In this document: one piece after another, positions 9,151-19,000 of the stretch
Layout of the letters: each line of letters starts with the position of its first letter
How positions within the stretch are numbered: the stretch's first letter is position 1
DNA from: CAVPOO01 sp963707015
GTDB taxonomy: Bacteria; Pseudomonadota; Gammaproteobacteria; Thiohalobacterales; Thiohalobacteraceae
NCBI GenBank assembly: GCA_963707015.1
Contig: CAVPOO010000022.1
Span: forward strand, 1 to 64,000
Direction of reading: 5' to 3'
DNA length: 64,000 nucleotides
Notes under the pieces: model-generated
What the model saw: the letters and a program-made list of their open reading frames with translations, nothing else
The model's database searches: none
What the model was told of the DNA's origin: nothing
Program-made: the position numbers and the translations under genes

Positions 9151-10665
9151 ATGCAGTTAGATCTGCCCCTGCTGAGCATACTGATCTGGTTGCCGATTCT
9201 CGGCGGCCTGGCCGCGCTGGCGGTGGGCGACCGCGAGCCCTGGGGCGGACGCAGCGTGGCATTGATCGTCTCGGTGCTGACGTTCCTGCTGAGTATCCCG
9301 CTCTACACCTGGTTCGACACGGCCACGGCCGACATGCAGTTCGTCGAGCTCAGCCCCTGGATCGCCGCCTTCAACGCCAATTACCATCTGGGTGTCGACG
9401 GCATCTCGATGCCGCTGATTCTGCTGACTACCTTTACCACACCGCTGGTGGTGCTGGCCGGATGGGAGGTGATCAAGTACAAGACCGCCCAGTACATGGC
9501 GGCCTTTCTGATCATGGAAGGACTGATGATCGGGGTGTTCGCGGCCCTGGATGCGGTGCTCTTTTACGTGTTCTGGGAGGCCATGCTGGTGCCGATGTTT
9601 CTGATCATCGGCATCTGGGGCGGGCCGCGCCGGGTGTATGCGACCATCAAGTTCTTCCTGTACACCTTCATGGGATCGGTGTTCATGCTGGTGGCACTGA
9701 TCTACATGTACTACCAGTCGGGCAGCTTCGGCATCCTCGACTTCCACGGCCTCAAGCTGGGACTGACTGAGCAGATCCTGATCTTCCTGGCCTTCCTGCT
9801 GGCGTTCGCCGTCAAGGTCCCCATGTGGCCGGTCCACACCTGGCTGCCGGATGCGCATGTCGAGGCGCCGACCGGCGGGTCGGTTATTCTGGCGGCCATC
9901 ATGCTGAAGATCGGCGGCTACGGCTTCCTGCGCTTCAGCCTGCCGATCACCCCGGACGCCAGTCACGAACTGGACTGGCTGGTGATCGCGCTGTCGCTGA
10001 TCGCCATCGTCTATATCGGCTTCGTGGCAATCGTGCAGGAAGACATGAAAAAGCTGATTGCCTACTCGTCGATTGCGCACATGGGCTTCGCCACCCTCGG
10101 CTTCTTCATCATATTCGCGATGCTCAACCGCGCCGATGGGGCCCAGGGGGCGATACTCGGGATGGAGGGCGGCATGGTGCAGATGATCTCGCATGGCTTC
10201 ATCTCGGCGGCCCTGTTCCTCTGCGTGGGGGTGCTCTATGACCGCGTCCACAGCCGCGAGATCGCCGCCTACGGTGGCGTGGTGAACACCATGCCGGTTT
10301 TCGCAAGCTTCATGGTCCTGTTTGCGCTGGCCAACTGCGGCCTGCCGGGCACCTCCGGCTTCGTCGGCGAGCTGATGGTGATCCTGGCGAGTTTCAAGGC
10401 CAATGTCTGGTACGCGTTTCTCGCCGCCACCACCCTGATCCTGGCGGCGGCCTTCAGCCTGTGGCTGGTCAAGCGCGTCATCTTCGGGGAAGTCGCCAAC
10501 GAGAATGTGGCAAAGCTCGAGGACCTGAACCGTCGCGAGTTCGTAATCCTTGGCACCCTGGCCGCGGTGGTGCTGCTGTTCGGGATCTGGCCTGCGCCGA
10601 TCGTGGACGTGATGCACGCGACCCTGGAAAACCTGCTGGCGCACGTGGCCGTATCCAAGCTCTGA
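9151..10665 (+). CDS. nuoM: NADH-quinone oxidoreductase subunit M
   Basis: A 504-residue antiporter-like proton-pumping subunit (ND4 homologue). Diagnostic stretches are LFYVFWEAMLVPMFLIIGIW, with the TM5 glutamate, and VKVPMWPVHTWLPDAHVEAP, with the TM7 lysine. ATG 9151 was chosen because it lies 31 bases after nuoL behind AAAGGA and gives a family-like N-terminus; the frame is open further upstream into nuoL. nuoN follows after 30 bases. Confidence 0.97.
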   Translation: MQLDLPLLSILIWLPILGGLAALAVGDREPWGGRSVALIVSVLTFLLSIPLYTWFDTATADMQFVELSPWIAAFNANYHLGVDGISMPLILLTTFTTPLVVLAGWEVIKYKTAQYMAAFLIMEGLMIGVFAALDAVLFYVFWEAMLVPMFLIIGIWGGPRRVYATIKFFLYTFMGSVFMLVALIYMYYQSGSFGILDFHGLKLGLTEQILIFLAFLLAFAVKVPMWPVHTWLPDAHVEAPTGGSVILAAIMLKIGGYGFLRFSLPITPDASHELDWLVIALSLIAIVYIGFVAIVQEDMKKLIAYSSIAHMGFATLGFFIIFAMLNRADGAQGAILGMEGGMVQMISHGFISAALFLCVGVLYDRVHSREIAAYGGVVNTMPVFASFMVLFALANCGLPGTSGFVGELMVILASFKANVWYAFLAATTLILAAAFSLWLVKRVIFGEVANENVAKLEDLNRREFVILGTLAAVVLLFGIWPAPIVDVMHATLENLLAHVAVSKL

Positions 10666-10695
10666 GCCCTTGGCGGAAAGGAAACCCTGTCAGTC

Positions 10696-12135
10696 ATGAC
10701 TCTAACGCCCTCTGAATTCATGCCCGCCGCGCCCGAGATGGTTCTGCTCAGCATGGCCTGCGTCGTCCTGGTCGCGGACCTTTTCGTGCGTGAGTCGAAT
10801 CGCATCCTGACCTTCCTGCTGGCGCAGGTGTCGCTGCTCATGACCTTCATCGCGGTGCTGGCCGTCGGTCACGAGGGTCGCCTGGTGGCGTTCTACGGGA
10901 CCTTTGTCTCCGACCCCATGGCCCAGGTCCTCAAGCTGTTCATGCTGGCCGTGGTGTTCGGTGCCTTCGTGTATTCGCGCGACTACCTGCGGGAGCGTTC
11001 GCTGTTCAAGGGTGAATTCTATGTGCTCGGCCTGTTCGCGGTGCTGGGCATGATGGTGATGATATCGGCGCACAGCCTGTTGACGGTCTATCTGGGGCTG
11101 GAACTGCTGTCGCTTTCGCTGTATGCCCTGGTCGCCTTCGACCGCGATTCCGCGGATGCCTCCGAGGCGGCGATGAAGTACTTCGTGCTCGGAGCCCTGG
11201 CCTCCGGCATGCTGCTATACGGCATGTCCATCCTCTACGGTCTGTCCGGCACGCTGGACATTGCCGGCATCGGCCAGTTCATTGCCGGGCAGGGGGGCGG
11301 CAACCAGGTGCCGCTGGGTTTTGCGCTCTCGTTTATCGTGCTCGGGCTGGCCTTCAAGTTCGGTGCGGTACCTTTCCATATGTGGATCCCGGATGTGTAT
11401 CAGGGTGCGCCGACGCCCGTCACCCTGTTTATCGGTACTGCGCCCAAGCTCGCCGCCTTTGCCATCGCCATCCGGCTCCTGCAGGAGTCTCTCGGTGGGC
11501 TGCAGGTCGACTGGGGCGCGATGCTGGCCATCCTCGCCATGCTGTCGATCGCAATCGGGAATGTCGTGGCGATCGCGCAGACCAATATCAAGCGCATGCT
11601 GGCCTACTCGACCATCTCGCATGTCGGCTTCCTGCTGCTCGGGGTGCTGGCCGGGACACCACAGGGCTATTCGTCCGGCATGTTCTACACCCTGACCTAC
11701 GCGCTGATGGCGCTGGGTGGCTTCGGCATGATCATCCTGCTCAGCCGCGCCGGTTTCGAGGCGGACCAGATCGATGATTTCAAGGGCCTCAACGACCGCA
11801 ATCCCTGGTTTGCGGCGATGATGATGATCATCATGTTTTCCATGGCGGGTGTGCCGCCGACCGTCGGTTTCTACGCCAAGCTGGCGGTGCTGCAGGCGGT
11901 CATCGAGGTGGATATGCTGTGGCTGGCGCTGCTGGCGGTGTTCTTCTCCATCATCGGCGCCTTCTACTACCTGCGCGTGGTCAAGCTGATGTATTTCGAC
12001 AAACCCACGGAGGAGGTGTCGCTGGCCTGTGGCGCCGACATGCGGATCACACTCAGCATCAACGCCCTGGCCGTACTGATGCTGGGGGTTTTCCCCGGCG
12101 GCCTGATGGCGCTCTGCACGGCCGCCTTCACCTGA
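10696..12135 (+). CDS. nuoN: NADH-quinone oxidoreductase subunit N
   Basis: A 479-residue third antiporter-like subunit (ND2 homologue) and the last gene of the operon. It shows LGLELLSLSLYALVAFDRD with the TM5 glutamate, FKFGAVPFHMWIPDVYQGAPTP with the TM7 lysine, and ISHVGFLLLGVLAG. The following 100 bases hold no obvious rho-independent terminator; the next defined signal is the tRNA promoter. Full length. Confidence 0.97.
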   Translation: MTLTPSEFMPAAPEMVLLSMACVVLVADLFVRESNRILTFLLAQVSLLMTFIAVLAVGHEGRLVAFYGTFVSDPMAQVLKLFMLAVVFGAFVYSRDYLRERSLFKGEFYVLGLFAVLGMMVMISAHSLLTVYLGLELLSLSLYALVAFDRDSADASEAAMKYFVLGALASGMLLYGMSILYGLSGTLDIAGIGQFIAGQGGGNQVPLGFALSFIVLGLAFKFGAVPFHMWIPDVYQGAPTPVTLFIGTAPKLAAFAIAIRLLQESLGGLQVDWGAMLAILAMLSIAIGNVVAIAQTNIKRMLAYSTISHVGFLLLGVLAGTPQGYSSGMFYTLTYALMALGGFGMIILLSRAGFEADQIDDFKGLNDRNPWFAAMMMIIMFSMAGVPPTVGFYAKLAVLQAVIEVDMLWLALLAVFFSIIGAFYYLRVVKLMYFDKPTEEVSLACGADMRITLSINALAVLMLGVFPGGLMALCTAAFT

Positions 12136-12239
12136 GGGCAGGCGGATACGGCAACCGGGCGGGGCAGGGGATCGCGCCGCCGTTTGCCGGCCTGAGTCAG
12201 ACCCCGGCAATCCATACACCCTGCGCAACGGGCAGGGGG

Positions 12240-12268
12240 TTGCGCTCGCCCGCGAGTCCCGTTAGAAT
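12240..12268 (+). promoter_or_regulatory. sigma70-type promoter for tRNA-fMet
   Basis: TTGCGC at 12240-12245 and TAGAAT at 12263-12268 are separated by 17 bases, which would place the transcript start near 12275, about nine bases ahead of the tRNA. The match is seen in the sequence; promoter activity is inferred. Confidence 0.6.
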
Positions 12269-12283
12269 CCCTCGCTCTCCAAT

Positions 12284-12360
12284 TGCGGGGTGGAGCAGTC
12301 TGGCAGCTCGTCGGGCTCATAACCCGAAGGTCGCAGGTTCAAATCCTGCCCCCGCTACCA
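12284..12360 (+). tRNA. initiator tRNA-fMet (CAU)
   Basis: A 77-nt tRNA with an encoded CCA end. The anticodon loop CTCATAA sits on a stem closed by three consecutive G:C pairs (GGG/CCC), the hallmark of the initiator. The first and last acceptor bases (T1 and T72) do not pair, another initiator feature. The D-arm (GGAGCAGTCTGGCAGCTC) and T-arm (GGTTCAAATCC) are canonical. It stands directly after nuoN, and the DNA to its right is accessory. The 3' end could therefore have served as an integration site, although I found no second copy of its last 20 bases in the window. Confidence 0.97.
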
Positions 12361-12370
12361 CTTGTTAAGA

Positions 12371-12405
12371 AAAGCCCAAGTGACTCCCTCACTTGGGCTT
12401 TTTGC
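12371..12405 (+). terminator. rho-independent terminator after tRNA-fMet
   Basis: A perfect 13-bp stem (AAAGCCCAAGTGA with TCACTTGGGCTTT) around a five-base loop is followed by a T-rich run. It ends the tRNA transcript. Confidence 0.92.
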
Positions 12406-12685
12406 TTTTCTGGACCCGCTGCCCTTTCATTGGCTGGCGTTTTTCAATTCAGGCCGGGAAGGGGGTACTTGCGTATCTTGTCGGAGCGGCTCCAACACCG
12501 CGCCGGGCTATCACTAAATCGCGGGGAAGGGCGCCGCTACGCCGCTGTTTGTGTGTAGGTCCTGAGTTGGCCGCACCAAGCCGTTACCTTGAGCAAATCC
12601 CGAGTGATGTGCTCGGATGAGTACTCTCGACCCAAGCCCGAAGTTCGGCGTCTTGGATTGAGTGTCTGGACCGCAGTGGATAGCC
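12406..12685. other. non-coding stretch at island start, no gene recognised
   Basis: No open frame here has a ribosome binding site or a recognisable domain. The composition is mixed and the stretch sits between the tRNA terminator and an IS91-type fragment, so it is most likely degenerate island DNA. Confidence 0.5.
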
Positions 12686-12842
12686 GACATTCGCGGGCGG
12701 GCATCATTTCGCGCTTCAGGCGGCCGCATTTGAGGTAATCCCCGAATTCCCGCCGGACGTAATCCGGCAATACCTTGCCCTCGGCGGCGCACTGCGCCCG
12801 CATGGCTTTGTTAGCGCCCACGCCCGGGCAGGGCCTCGACAC
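12686..12842 (-). pseudogene. IS91-family transposase, N-terminal zinc-domain fragment
   Basis: The minus strand encodes EGKVLPDYVRREFGDYLKCG followed by RL. This matches the start of IS91/IS801-type Y2 transposases (LPDYVRREFDDYLKCGRLEHGF), just ahead of their Cys-rich zinc domain. After that the similarity stops, so only a stub remains. A catalytic-domain fragment of the same family lies 11 kb away on the other strand (23955-24220). Assignment is from memory of the family; confidence is moderate because the match is short. Confidence 0.55.
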
Positions 12843-12995
12843 GTGTGTTTGTCGAAAACTAATGCGGGTTGATCTACGTCATCCTCCGGTCACACGCCCT
12901 GTGTTATACACGTGGCTGCCGGGGCTGGCTTGCAGGTCTCATGCCTCGGCGCAAGAACTTTCCAGTAGCAGATTCATATCAATAGGAGTTTGACA

Positions 12996-13334
12996 ATGCG
13001 TAGGACCATCAGTTTAGCGGCTGTAGTACTTCTTGTCCTGTTCGGGGCCAGCGCCCTGGCCGGAAGCGGTAAGGGGGGTGGCACTGCCGGCGGAGCGGGA
13101 GCAGCGGGCCCGGTTGGCAGTGGGCAGACCGGCAGTACGTCAAGCAAAACGGGGACGGATGTAACGGATATCCTCGGAGACCAGGATCGAGACCGACTCC
13201 AAGACCAGGACCGGCTGCACCAGGATCCGGATCAGCTCCAAGACCGGGATCAGGACCGCGATCAGTTGAAAGACCAGGATCAAGATCAGGATCAGATCCG
13301 AGATCAGGATCGCCTGCACCAGGACGCGCAGTAA
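12996..13334 (+). CDS. secreted low-complexity Asp/Gln/Arg-repeat protein
   Basis: A protein of about 112 residues. ATG 12996 has AGGAG seven bases upstream; an in-frame TTG at 12990 is less likely. Residues 1-23 are a clear Sec signal peptide (MRRTISLAAVVLLVLFGASA, cleavage near ALA-GS). Next comes a Gly/Ser/Ala linker of about 35 residues. From about residue 55 to the end the chain is built almost only of D, Q, R, L, K and H in units such as DQDRLHQD and DRDQLKD. The repeat DNA is dense in GATC. No enzyme motif is present. The mature protein should be periplasmic or extracellular, highly charged and possibly a charged helix or disordered. Function unknown; it is isolated among island debris. 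Confidence 0.75.
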   Translation: MRRTISLAAVVLLVLFGASALAGSGKGGGTAGGAGAAGPVGSGQTGSTSSKTGTDVTDILGDQDRDRLQDQDRLHQDPDQLQDRDQDRDQLKDQDQDQDQIRDQDRLHQDAQ

Positions 13335-13809
13335 GTCCGCACGCAGGGCGGCCGGGCCACGCTTTGAAGGAATAGAAACCCTGAGTTTCTTATCGAAGAG
13401 TTCAGATGCCTCGAGCTTGGTCCTTCTGCAGGCCACGGGGGCAAACCACATTTTCGCCTGATAGGCGCGGCCATTTGTTGTAGTGGCCCAATGTGCCCTG
13501 ACCCGGGCGCCGGAATGCTCTCGATAGACGAACTTCGACGATGCGCGACACGGGCAACAGCTACCTCGCCGAGCCACGAGATGAGGCCGGCTTAGAGTGC
13601 GAAATGTGCACGGCCTAGGGCAGCCAAGAATACAATGCAGAACAATCTAAAATCTAATTGGTAATTGGCTTCCCGGCTACATTAACAATGCGTTTGGCGA
13701 TTCAATGCTGAACAGCCCGTGTGGGCTGTTTGGGGGCGACAACACCAGTTGTTGAACAACGGCGCGGCCTGGCTCAACTATTCACAGGCACTTGATAAGG
13801 AGGAGGATC
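13335..13809. other. intergenic stretch without a confident gene
   Basis: On the minus strand around 13370-13577 a frame reads naturally (for example YREHSGARVRAHWATTTNGR and AYQAKMWFAPVACRRTKLEA), which suggests a decayed gene. It then runs into the repeat of the plus-strand gene and has no convincing start or stop. I do not recognise it. The remainder, toward 13800, is AT-richer and probably carries the promoter of the next gene. Confidence 0.4.
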
Positions 13810-13812
13810 ATG

Positions 13813-15099
13813 ATGCTTTGTATGAAGTACCGAATCTATACTGTCGCGGTTGTTTTCCTGTTGTTACAGCTAGCGCTGCCGCCAGCCTCTGAGGCGATGC
13901 CTGTATTTGCGCGAAAATACAGCATGAGTTGCGTGGCCTGTCACTCGGCCTATCCTCGACTCAACCAGTTTGGCGAATACTTTCGCGATAACAATATGAG
14001 GTTGCCAAACTGGCGGGATAACACCGTACAGACAGGTGACGACCGTCTGGCATTGCCGTCTTCTGCTCCTCTTGCCATCCGGGCGCAGGCCTATGCACAA
14101 GCAAGAAAGGGGAAGTCGATTGACCCGGTTACCGGTGATACCGAGCAGTCGAGCTCTGATTTTCAGTCACCTTACCTTGTCAAGCTATTGTCCAGCGCGC
14201 CTCTTAGCGAACACATAACTTATTACTTTTATGGCATCTTTGCCGAGAAAGGCAATAATGGTGAGACCACCATTGAAGATGCCTGGTTCAGGCACGATGA
14301 TTTGTTTGGCAGCGGCGTGGGCATGCAACTCGGCCAGTTCCAGATATCCGATCTCATGTTCGCTCGGGAACTACGGCTGCCCTTTCAGGATTATATGGTC
14401 TATCGCATGGCAGGCATCACCTATGACCGAGGGGCATTATTCGATCGCAGTTTCGGCAATTTCGATCTTGGTCTTGGCTTGGTTAACGGCAACGGCATCG
14501 ACGAGAACTTCGATATCAATAGTCCGGGATACAGACGCCCCGACAAGATGTTCGACAACAACAGCGGCAAGAGCATCTTCGGACGCATTGGCACAGATAT
14601 AGGACCTGCATCAGTCGGTCTGTTTGGGCTTTCGGGAGAACAGGCCAATGCAACCGGTGCCGCGGGTCTCGATAGTGGAGGTAGAAACACCAACAAACGA
14701 ATCGTGGGAGTGGATATTTCCGGCGACTTGCAAGGCAAGACCTATTGGTATGCCCAGCTTCTGTGGAATTCGTGGGATGGTTTTCTGGATAAAAACAAGG
14801 ATTACAACTGGTGGGGTGGGTTCCTGGGAGTGGATTATATCCCGAATGACTTCTGGGCATTTTCGGCACTGTATAATTATGCGGACGCCGATGACCTGAG
14901 TAACACAGATACGATTTACGAAGGCATCGATATCAACAGTTTATCATTGACCGCCTCCTACTATTTCATGCGCAACGTCAAAGGCATTGCCGAAGTCAAT
15001 GTCGATTTCCTCGGCAAGGATTCCCAGAAAGGAAGCTATTACACCGGACACCTGACAAAGGAGCATTATATTCTGTTCGGATTCGATGCCGCTTATTAG
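13813..15099 (+). CDS. monoheme c-type cytochrome with predicted outer-membrane beta-barrel
   Basis: A 428-residue exported protein. AAGGAGGAGG at 13797-13806 precedes ATGs at 13810 and 13813; the second has the better spacing. A signal peptide (to about residue 27, PASEA) is followed by FARKYSMSCVACHSAYPRLN, a single CxxCH heme site with Cys 40, Cys 43 and His 44. The rest has alternating polar/aromatic strands (YWYAQLLWNSW, FSALYNYADAD) and ends in FGFDAAY, consistent with a barrel whose terminal aromatic residue is read by the Bam system. The FARKY-SC-x2-CH start is shared by many uncharacterised proteins of chemolithotrophs. A role in electron transfer at the outer membrane is inferred. 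Codon use is AT-richer than in the nuo genes, which suggests transfer. A small partner gene follows after eight bases. Confidence 0.75.
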   Translation: MLCMKYRIYTVAVVFLLLQLALPPASEAMPVFARKYSMSCVACHSAYPRLNQFGEYFRDNNMRLPNWRDNTVQTGDDRLALPSSAPLAIRAQAYAQARKGKSIDPVTGDTEQSSSDFQSPYLVKLLSSAPLSEHITYYFYGIFAEKGNNGETTIEDAWFRHDDLFGSGVGMQLGQFQISDLMFARELRLPFQDYMVYRMAGITYDRGALFDRSFGNFDLGLGLVNGNGIDENFDINSPGYRRPDKMFDNNSGKSIFGRIGTDIGPASVGLFGLSGEQANATGAAGLDSGGRNTNKRIVGVDISGDLQGKTYWYAQLLWNSWDGFLDKNKDYNWWGGFLGVDYIPNDFWAFSALYNYADADDLSNTDTIYEGIDINSLSLTASYYFMRNVKGIAEVNVDFLGKDSQKGSYYTGHLTKEHYILFGFDAAY

Positions 15100-15107
15100 C
15101 GCAGAAT

Positions 15108-15674
15108 ATGAGCATGCGTACCCAACATTCCCGCCGAATTCCGGCTGGTCGTGTGTTGAGCATTCTGCTCGCACTGATAAGTGCCATGTTCAATGTAACG
15201 ACTGGCCATACAGAAGAAGCAAAGATTCAGCGCATTCGTATTGAGTCTACACCAGCCGGAGCGGCAGTAAGCACTATTGTTGGCAGGCTTGGGGTTACGC
15301 CGCTCAGTATTACAGAGAGAGATATCTATCCCAACACCTATCCTGATGCGAAAGTAGACTTGTACGGTAAAGTTATTATCAGTAAGTCAGGCTGCAAGAC
15401 AATCACTCGACGCGTAACGATAGATGATATTAAGCGCGGTCTCGACATTCAGCTGGACTGTACGCAATCAACCCCCGTTGTAAATGTGGAAGCCGTTGGG
15501 AAACCACAAGCGATCCGAAAATCTAAACAATCTGCCACATCGATACCGGAACCTTTTTCCGAACGCCGTTTGCGACAACTTAAGGTATTGAACGAGCTTC
15601 TTGATGACAAGCTAATTTCCGCAGAAGAAGAACGGGCGATCCGAAAGCGCATATTTGAACGCCTTAATCAGTAA
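15108..15674 (+). CDS. exported PEGA-like protein with SHOCT-like C-terminus
   Basis: A 188-residue protein starting eight bases after the cytochrome/barrel gene, so probably co-transcribed. A long n-region leads to a signal-like hydrophobic stretch (residues 16-33, VLSILLALISAMFN). The middle contains ESTPAGAAVSTIVGRLGVTP, which looks like a PEGA-type beta domain found in surface or periplasmic proteins. The end, LKVLNELLDDKLISAEEERA and onward, resembles the short SHOCT oligomerisation helix. Neither domain gives a reaction. Its neighbour suggests an envelope accessory role; this is inference. ATG 15114 is an alternative start. Confidence 0.65.
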   Translation: MSMRTQHSRRIPAGRVLSILLALISAMFNVTTGHTEEAKIQRIRIESTPAGAAVSTIVGRLGVTPLSITERDIYPNTYPDAKVDLYGKVIISKSGCKTITRRVTIDDIKRGLDIQLDCTQSTPVVNVEAVGKPQAIRKSKQSATSIPEPFSERRLRQLKVLNELLDDKLISAEEERAIRKRIFERLNQ

Positions 15675-16026
15675 TGTGTTGCTATGCTTGACTTACACTG
15701 CTGCCCTGGAAGACACGGTCGCTACAGATTAAATCTACTATCCAGGTTAGCTTTTACAGGCAACGACAGACATGCCAAGATGATTAGTGCAGTTAAGAAT
15801 GTGGATGTCCGGCATATGCGCTTTTCATTAAATACGCGACACATAATCAGGCGCGGCACCAGCAGGGGTACGGGCAATCTGTTGCAAACCCATGTCAAAA
15901 TCAAAACATGACTTCCGTCGCAGTAAGCTACCTTTTCGTGCCTGTAAAAAGTGCGTCTGACAACGTCTAAAGCATGCAAGCTGAACGGCAAGTATTGGCC
16001 GCTTCTTGCCCTTGAAACCGTCTTTA
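15675..16026. other. intergenic region between convergent genes
   Basis: About 350 bases between a plus-strand gene and the 3' end of the minus-strand lplT-aas gene. A weak hairpin (GGCAAG/CTTGCC, about 15991-16014) lies near the aas end without a clear T-run. The open frames in this stretch have no ribosome binding site and no recognisable product. Confidence 0.5.
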
Positions 16027-19000
16027 TCATGCAGACGCCTCCATTGCGATTTGCTTGGCCCGGCTGAAATCATTCTTGCCACTCCCGAGTTTCGGGATGG
16101 CGTCGACAGGGATGAGTTGCGACGGTTTCATCAGCGGATTCAGCTCGGACTGGTCGATGAGTCTCTGTATCTCGTCTCCATCGATCGGGCCGGCAATCAG
16201 CAGAACCACCTTTTCTCCCTTTTTGCCATCGGGCAGCGCCGTGGTGAGTATCTCCACGTCTTCGGGAAGTGATTTCCCAATCGCCGCCTCGATGGCGCCG
16301 AGACTGATCATCTCACCCCCGATTTTCGCAAAGCGGGAATAGCGATCGACAAGGGTGAGAAAACCATCTTCGTCGAGATGCCCTTTGTCACCGGTCTTGT
16401 ACCAGCGTTTGCCGTCCAGTTCGACGATCACCTCGGCGGTCTTCTCCGGGTCGTTGAGGTAACCGAGCATGACCTGGGTACCACCAAAGAGGATCAGGCC
16501 ATCCTCGCCAACAGGCAGTGTCTCCAGCGTCTGCGGGTCGACGATGCGGAAACTCCCGCCCGGCAGCGGCATGCCGACGGTGCCCGGTTTGTCGCCGCGC
16601 TGAACTTTCCAGTCCCTCGGGTCGATCCGGTCCGGGAGGTTGACGCTGGCGACGGGCGTGGTCTCTGTGGTGCCATAGCCTTCGTAGATCGCCTTGTTGA
16701 ACTTGAGTTTAAAGGCATCGCGTACCTCAGGGTTGAGCTTCTCGGCGCCGGCTACCACGACCCGCAGGGATTCCAGCATCAGCGGATGAATGCGCTGGTT
16801 CCGGTTGAACAGTCGCAGGAAGGTGGAGGTGCCGCAGAAGACAGTGGCCCGGTGTTTGGCGATGGCCTTGGCAATGGTCAGGGCATCGGTGGGATCCGGA
16901 TGAAAGATGGCCGGGATGCCCTCAACCAGGGGCATGAGTCCCGTCACCGTGAGGCCGAAGGCGTGAAACAGGGGGAGGGTCGCCATGACGGTATCGTCGG
17001 CCCGCACGTCGAGCACGTCCGAGACCTGGCGGATATTGGCCATGATGTTACGGTGGCTGAGAACCACACCCTTGGGTTCGCCTTCGCTGCCGCTCGAGAA
17101 GAGGATGGCGGCCGGCTGATCAATGTCGGCCCGGCGACCGAACAGCGCGTAGAGCACGCGCGCGGGAAGCAGTACCCCTGTGGCCAGGAGGGCGAGTTTG
17201 ATGAACGCGCCCAACTCGTCCTTGAAGTCCTCGAGATAATGCACCTGAACGCGGGCCAGCAGTTCACTCAGGTCGACCCCGCGCTGCTCCAGTTTTTTAA
17301 TAAATCGCCTCGAGGTATAGAGGCTGCGGATCTCGGCCTTGTCCAGCGCAGAGCTCAGTGCCTGCAGACTGGCGGTGTAGTTCAGGTTGATTACCGTCTT
17401 GCCCAACAGCAGGGTTGCCAGGTTGGTGATGAGGCCGGCACTGCTGGTCGGCAGGAGTAAACCGATATTCTGTTCCGGACTGCGTTTGCGGATCAGGCGG
17501 GAGAAGGCGAGAACCGCGGTCAACAGCTTGTACCCGGAAAGGCTTGCGCCCGCCCCGGCGTCGGCCAGGCAGAACGCCGCGCCGCGCCGCCTGGCGGTCC
17601 GCAGCCACGCCAGCGGAATGGGATCAAGCGTCTGCGTGTGGTGTTCCCAGGCATCGATCGAGAGATCAAAGACTCGCCGCTTCAATTCATGGGCCGGTGT
17701 ATCCATGGGCAGGGGTTCACCGAAGGCGACGATCACGTCCCGGCGCAGGCGGTTGTCCCGCAGTTCCTGCAACTTGTCGCTGGAACGCGAGAAGCGACTA
17801 CCCCAAAGGCCGCGCAGATAAAATGGCAGTATGATGCCGTCGACCCCTTCGACCGTCCGTTCATAGCCGTGCTTGAACTCGCCGAGTTGTCCATTGCGGC
17901 TGATCGCCCCTTCCGGAAACAGGCACACCACTTCGCCGGCCCGCAGCAGCTCATTGATGTCTTGCAGTGCCTCTTTACTCTGACCGGCGGCAATCGGAAT
18001 CACCCCGAAAAAATCCAGGAACCACTTCAGGTACCAGCGCTGATAGATCGCCCGGTGCATGACAAACCGCACCGGCCGGGGGCAGGCGATCTGAATCATC
18101 GCCCAGTCGAGCCAGCTGATGTGGTTGCCGAGCATCAGCACGCCACCGGTCCCGGGCAGGTTTTCGAAACCCAACACCTCAATGCGGTTGGTGCTGGCAA
18201 ACAGCCGCGCGGTGACATAGCGCACCAGCGACTGGGGCAGCTGGTAGACGGTATAGAGGGCGCCTGCCAGCGCCGTGAGGGTCAGCAGATGGAACAGACC
18301 GACACTGCTGATGCCGCGGATAGCAAAAGCGACGGTCAACCCCAGGAATCCGAGCATGACCACGTTTTGGACCCAGTTGTTGCCCGCCAGCACGGTACCG
18401 AGCTGCGCGTCTTTGGCATGGAACTGGATCAGCGCGTTCAGCGGCACGATGAACATTCCGCCGAAGGTCCCCAGCAGCAGGAAGTCGAGAATGAGCAGAC
18501 CCCGTGAACTCAGTTGCGGCAGGAAAAAGAGCGTGGCGACGATACCCAGTGCGCCCAGCGGGACCAGGCCCGTTTCGATGTGATGTTTCGAGGCCTGCCC
18601 GGCAAGCAGCGAGCCCACGATGATGCCGATGCCGGAACAAGCCAGCGTCCCCTGAATGACGACGGTGTTGCTCTCAGCCAGGGTCTCTTTGGCAAAGGCC
18701 GGGAAGGCGGCGAGCACGACCTGGGAGATCCCCCAGAACACGGACAGTCCGACAATCGAAAGCCAGATGGTTCGACTTGCGAGGATCGTGTTGAGATTAT
18801 CCCGCAGGTAGCGGCCTTTCGCGTAGCGTGTCCAGTCGAAGCCGAGATCGACTGCTTCGGCCTTGCGGGCCGGCAGTCGCAGGGCCAGCATGAACTCGAG
18901 CGTGGCGCATGCGACCAGTACCCATCCGACTGGCGCAATCGTCTTCAGCAGTTGCGCCGCATTGTTGTAGCTCACGCCAGCCAGCGCCTGTTCAAAAAAC

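Noticed and set aside
12284..12360. A second copy of the tRNA-fMet 3' end as an island right boundary
   Set aside because: I looked for its last 20 bases across the window and found none; the T-arm-like repeats at 19925, 47536 and 51000 do not match this tRNA.
13181..13331. GATC cluster as a replication-origin or SeqA-type region
   Set aside because: The GATC sites follow from Asp-Gln codons in a repeat protein. No DnaA boxes or AT-rich unwinding element accompany them.
13140..13577. Minus-strand frame through the GATC-rich repeat (hydrophobic Ile/Leu/Val run)
   Set aside because: The plus strand has a signal peptide and ribosome site. The hydrophobic run is only the complement of Asp/Gln/Arg codons. 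The part beyond 13370 may be a relic but cannot be joined to it.
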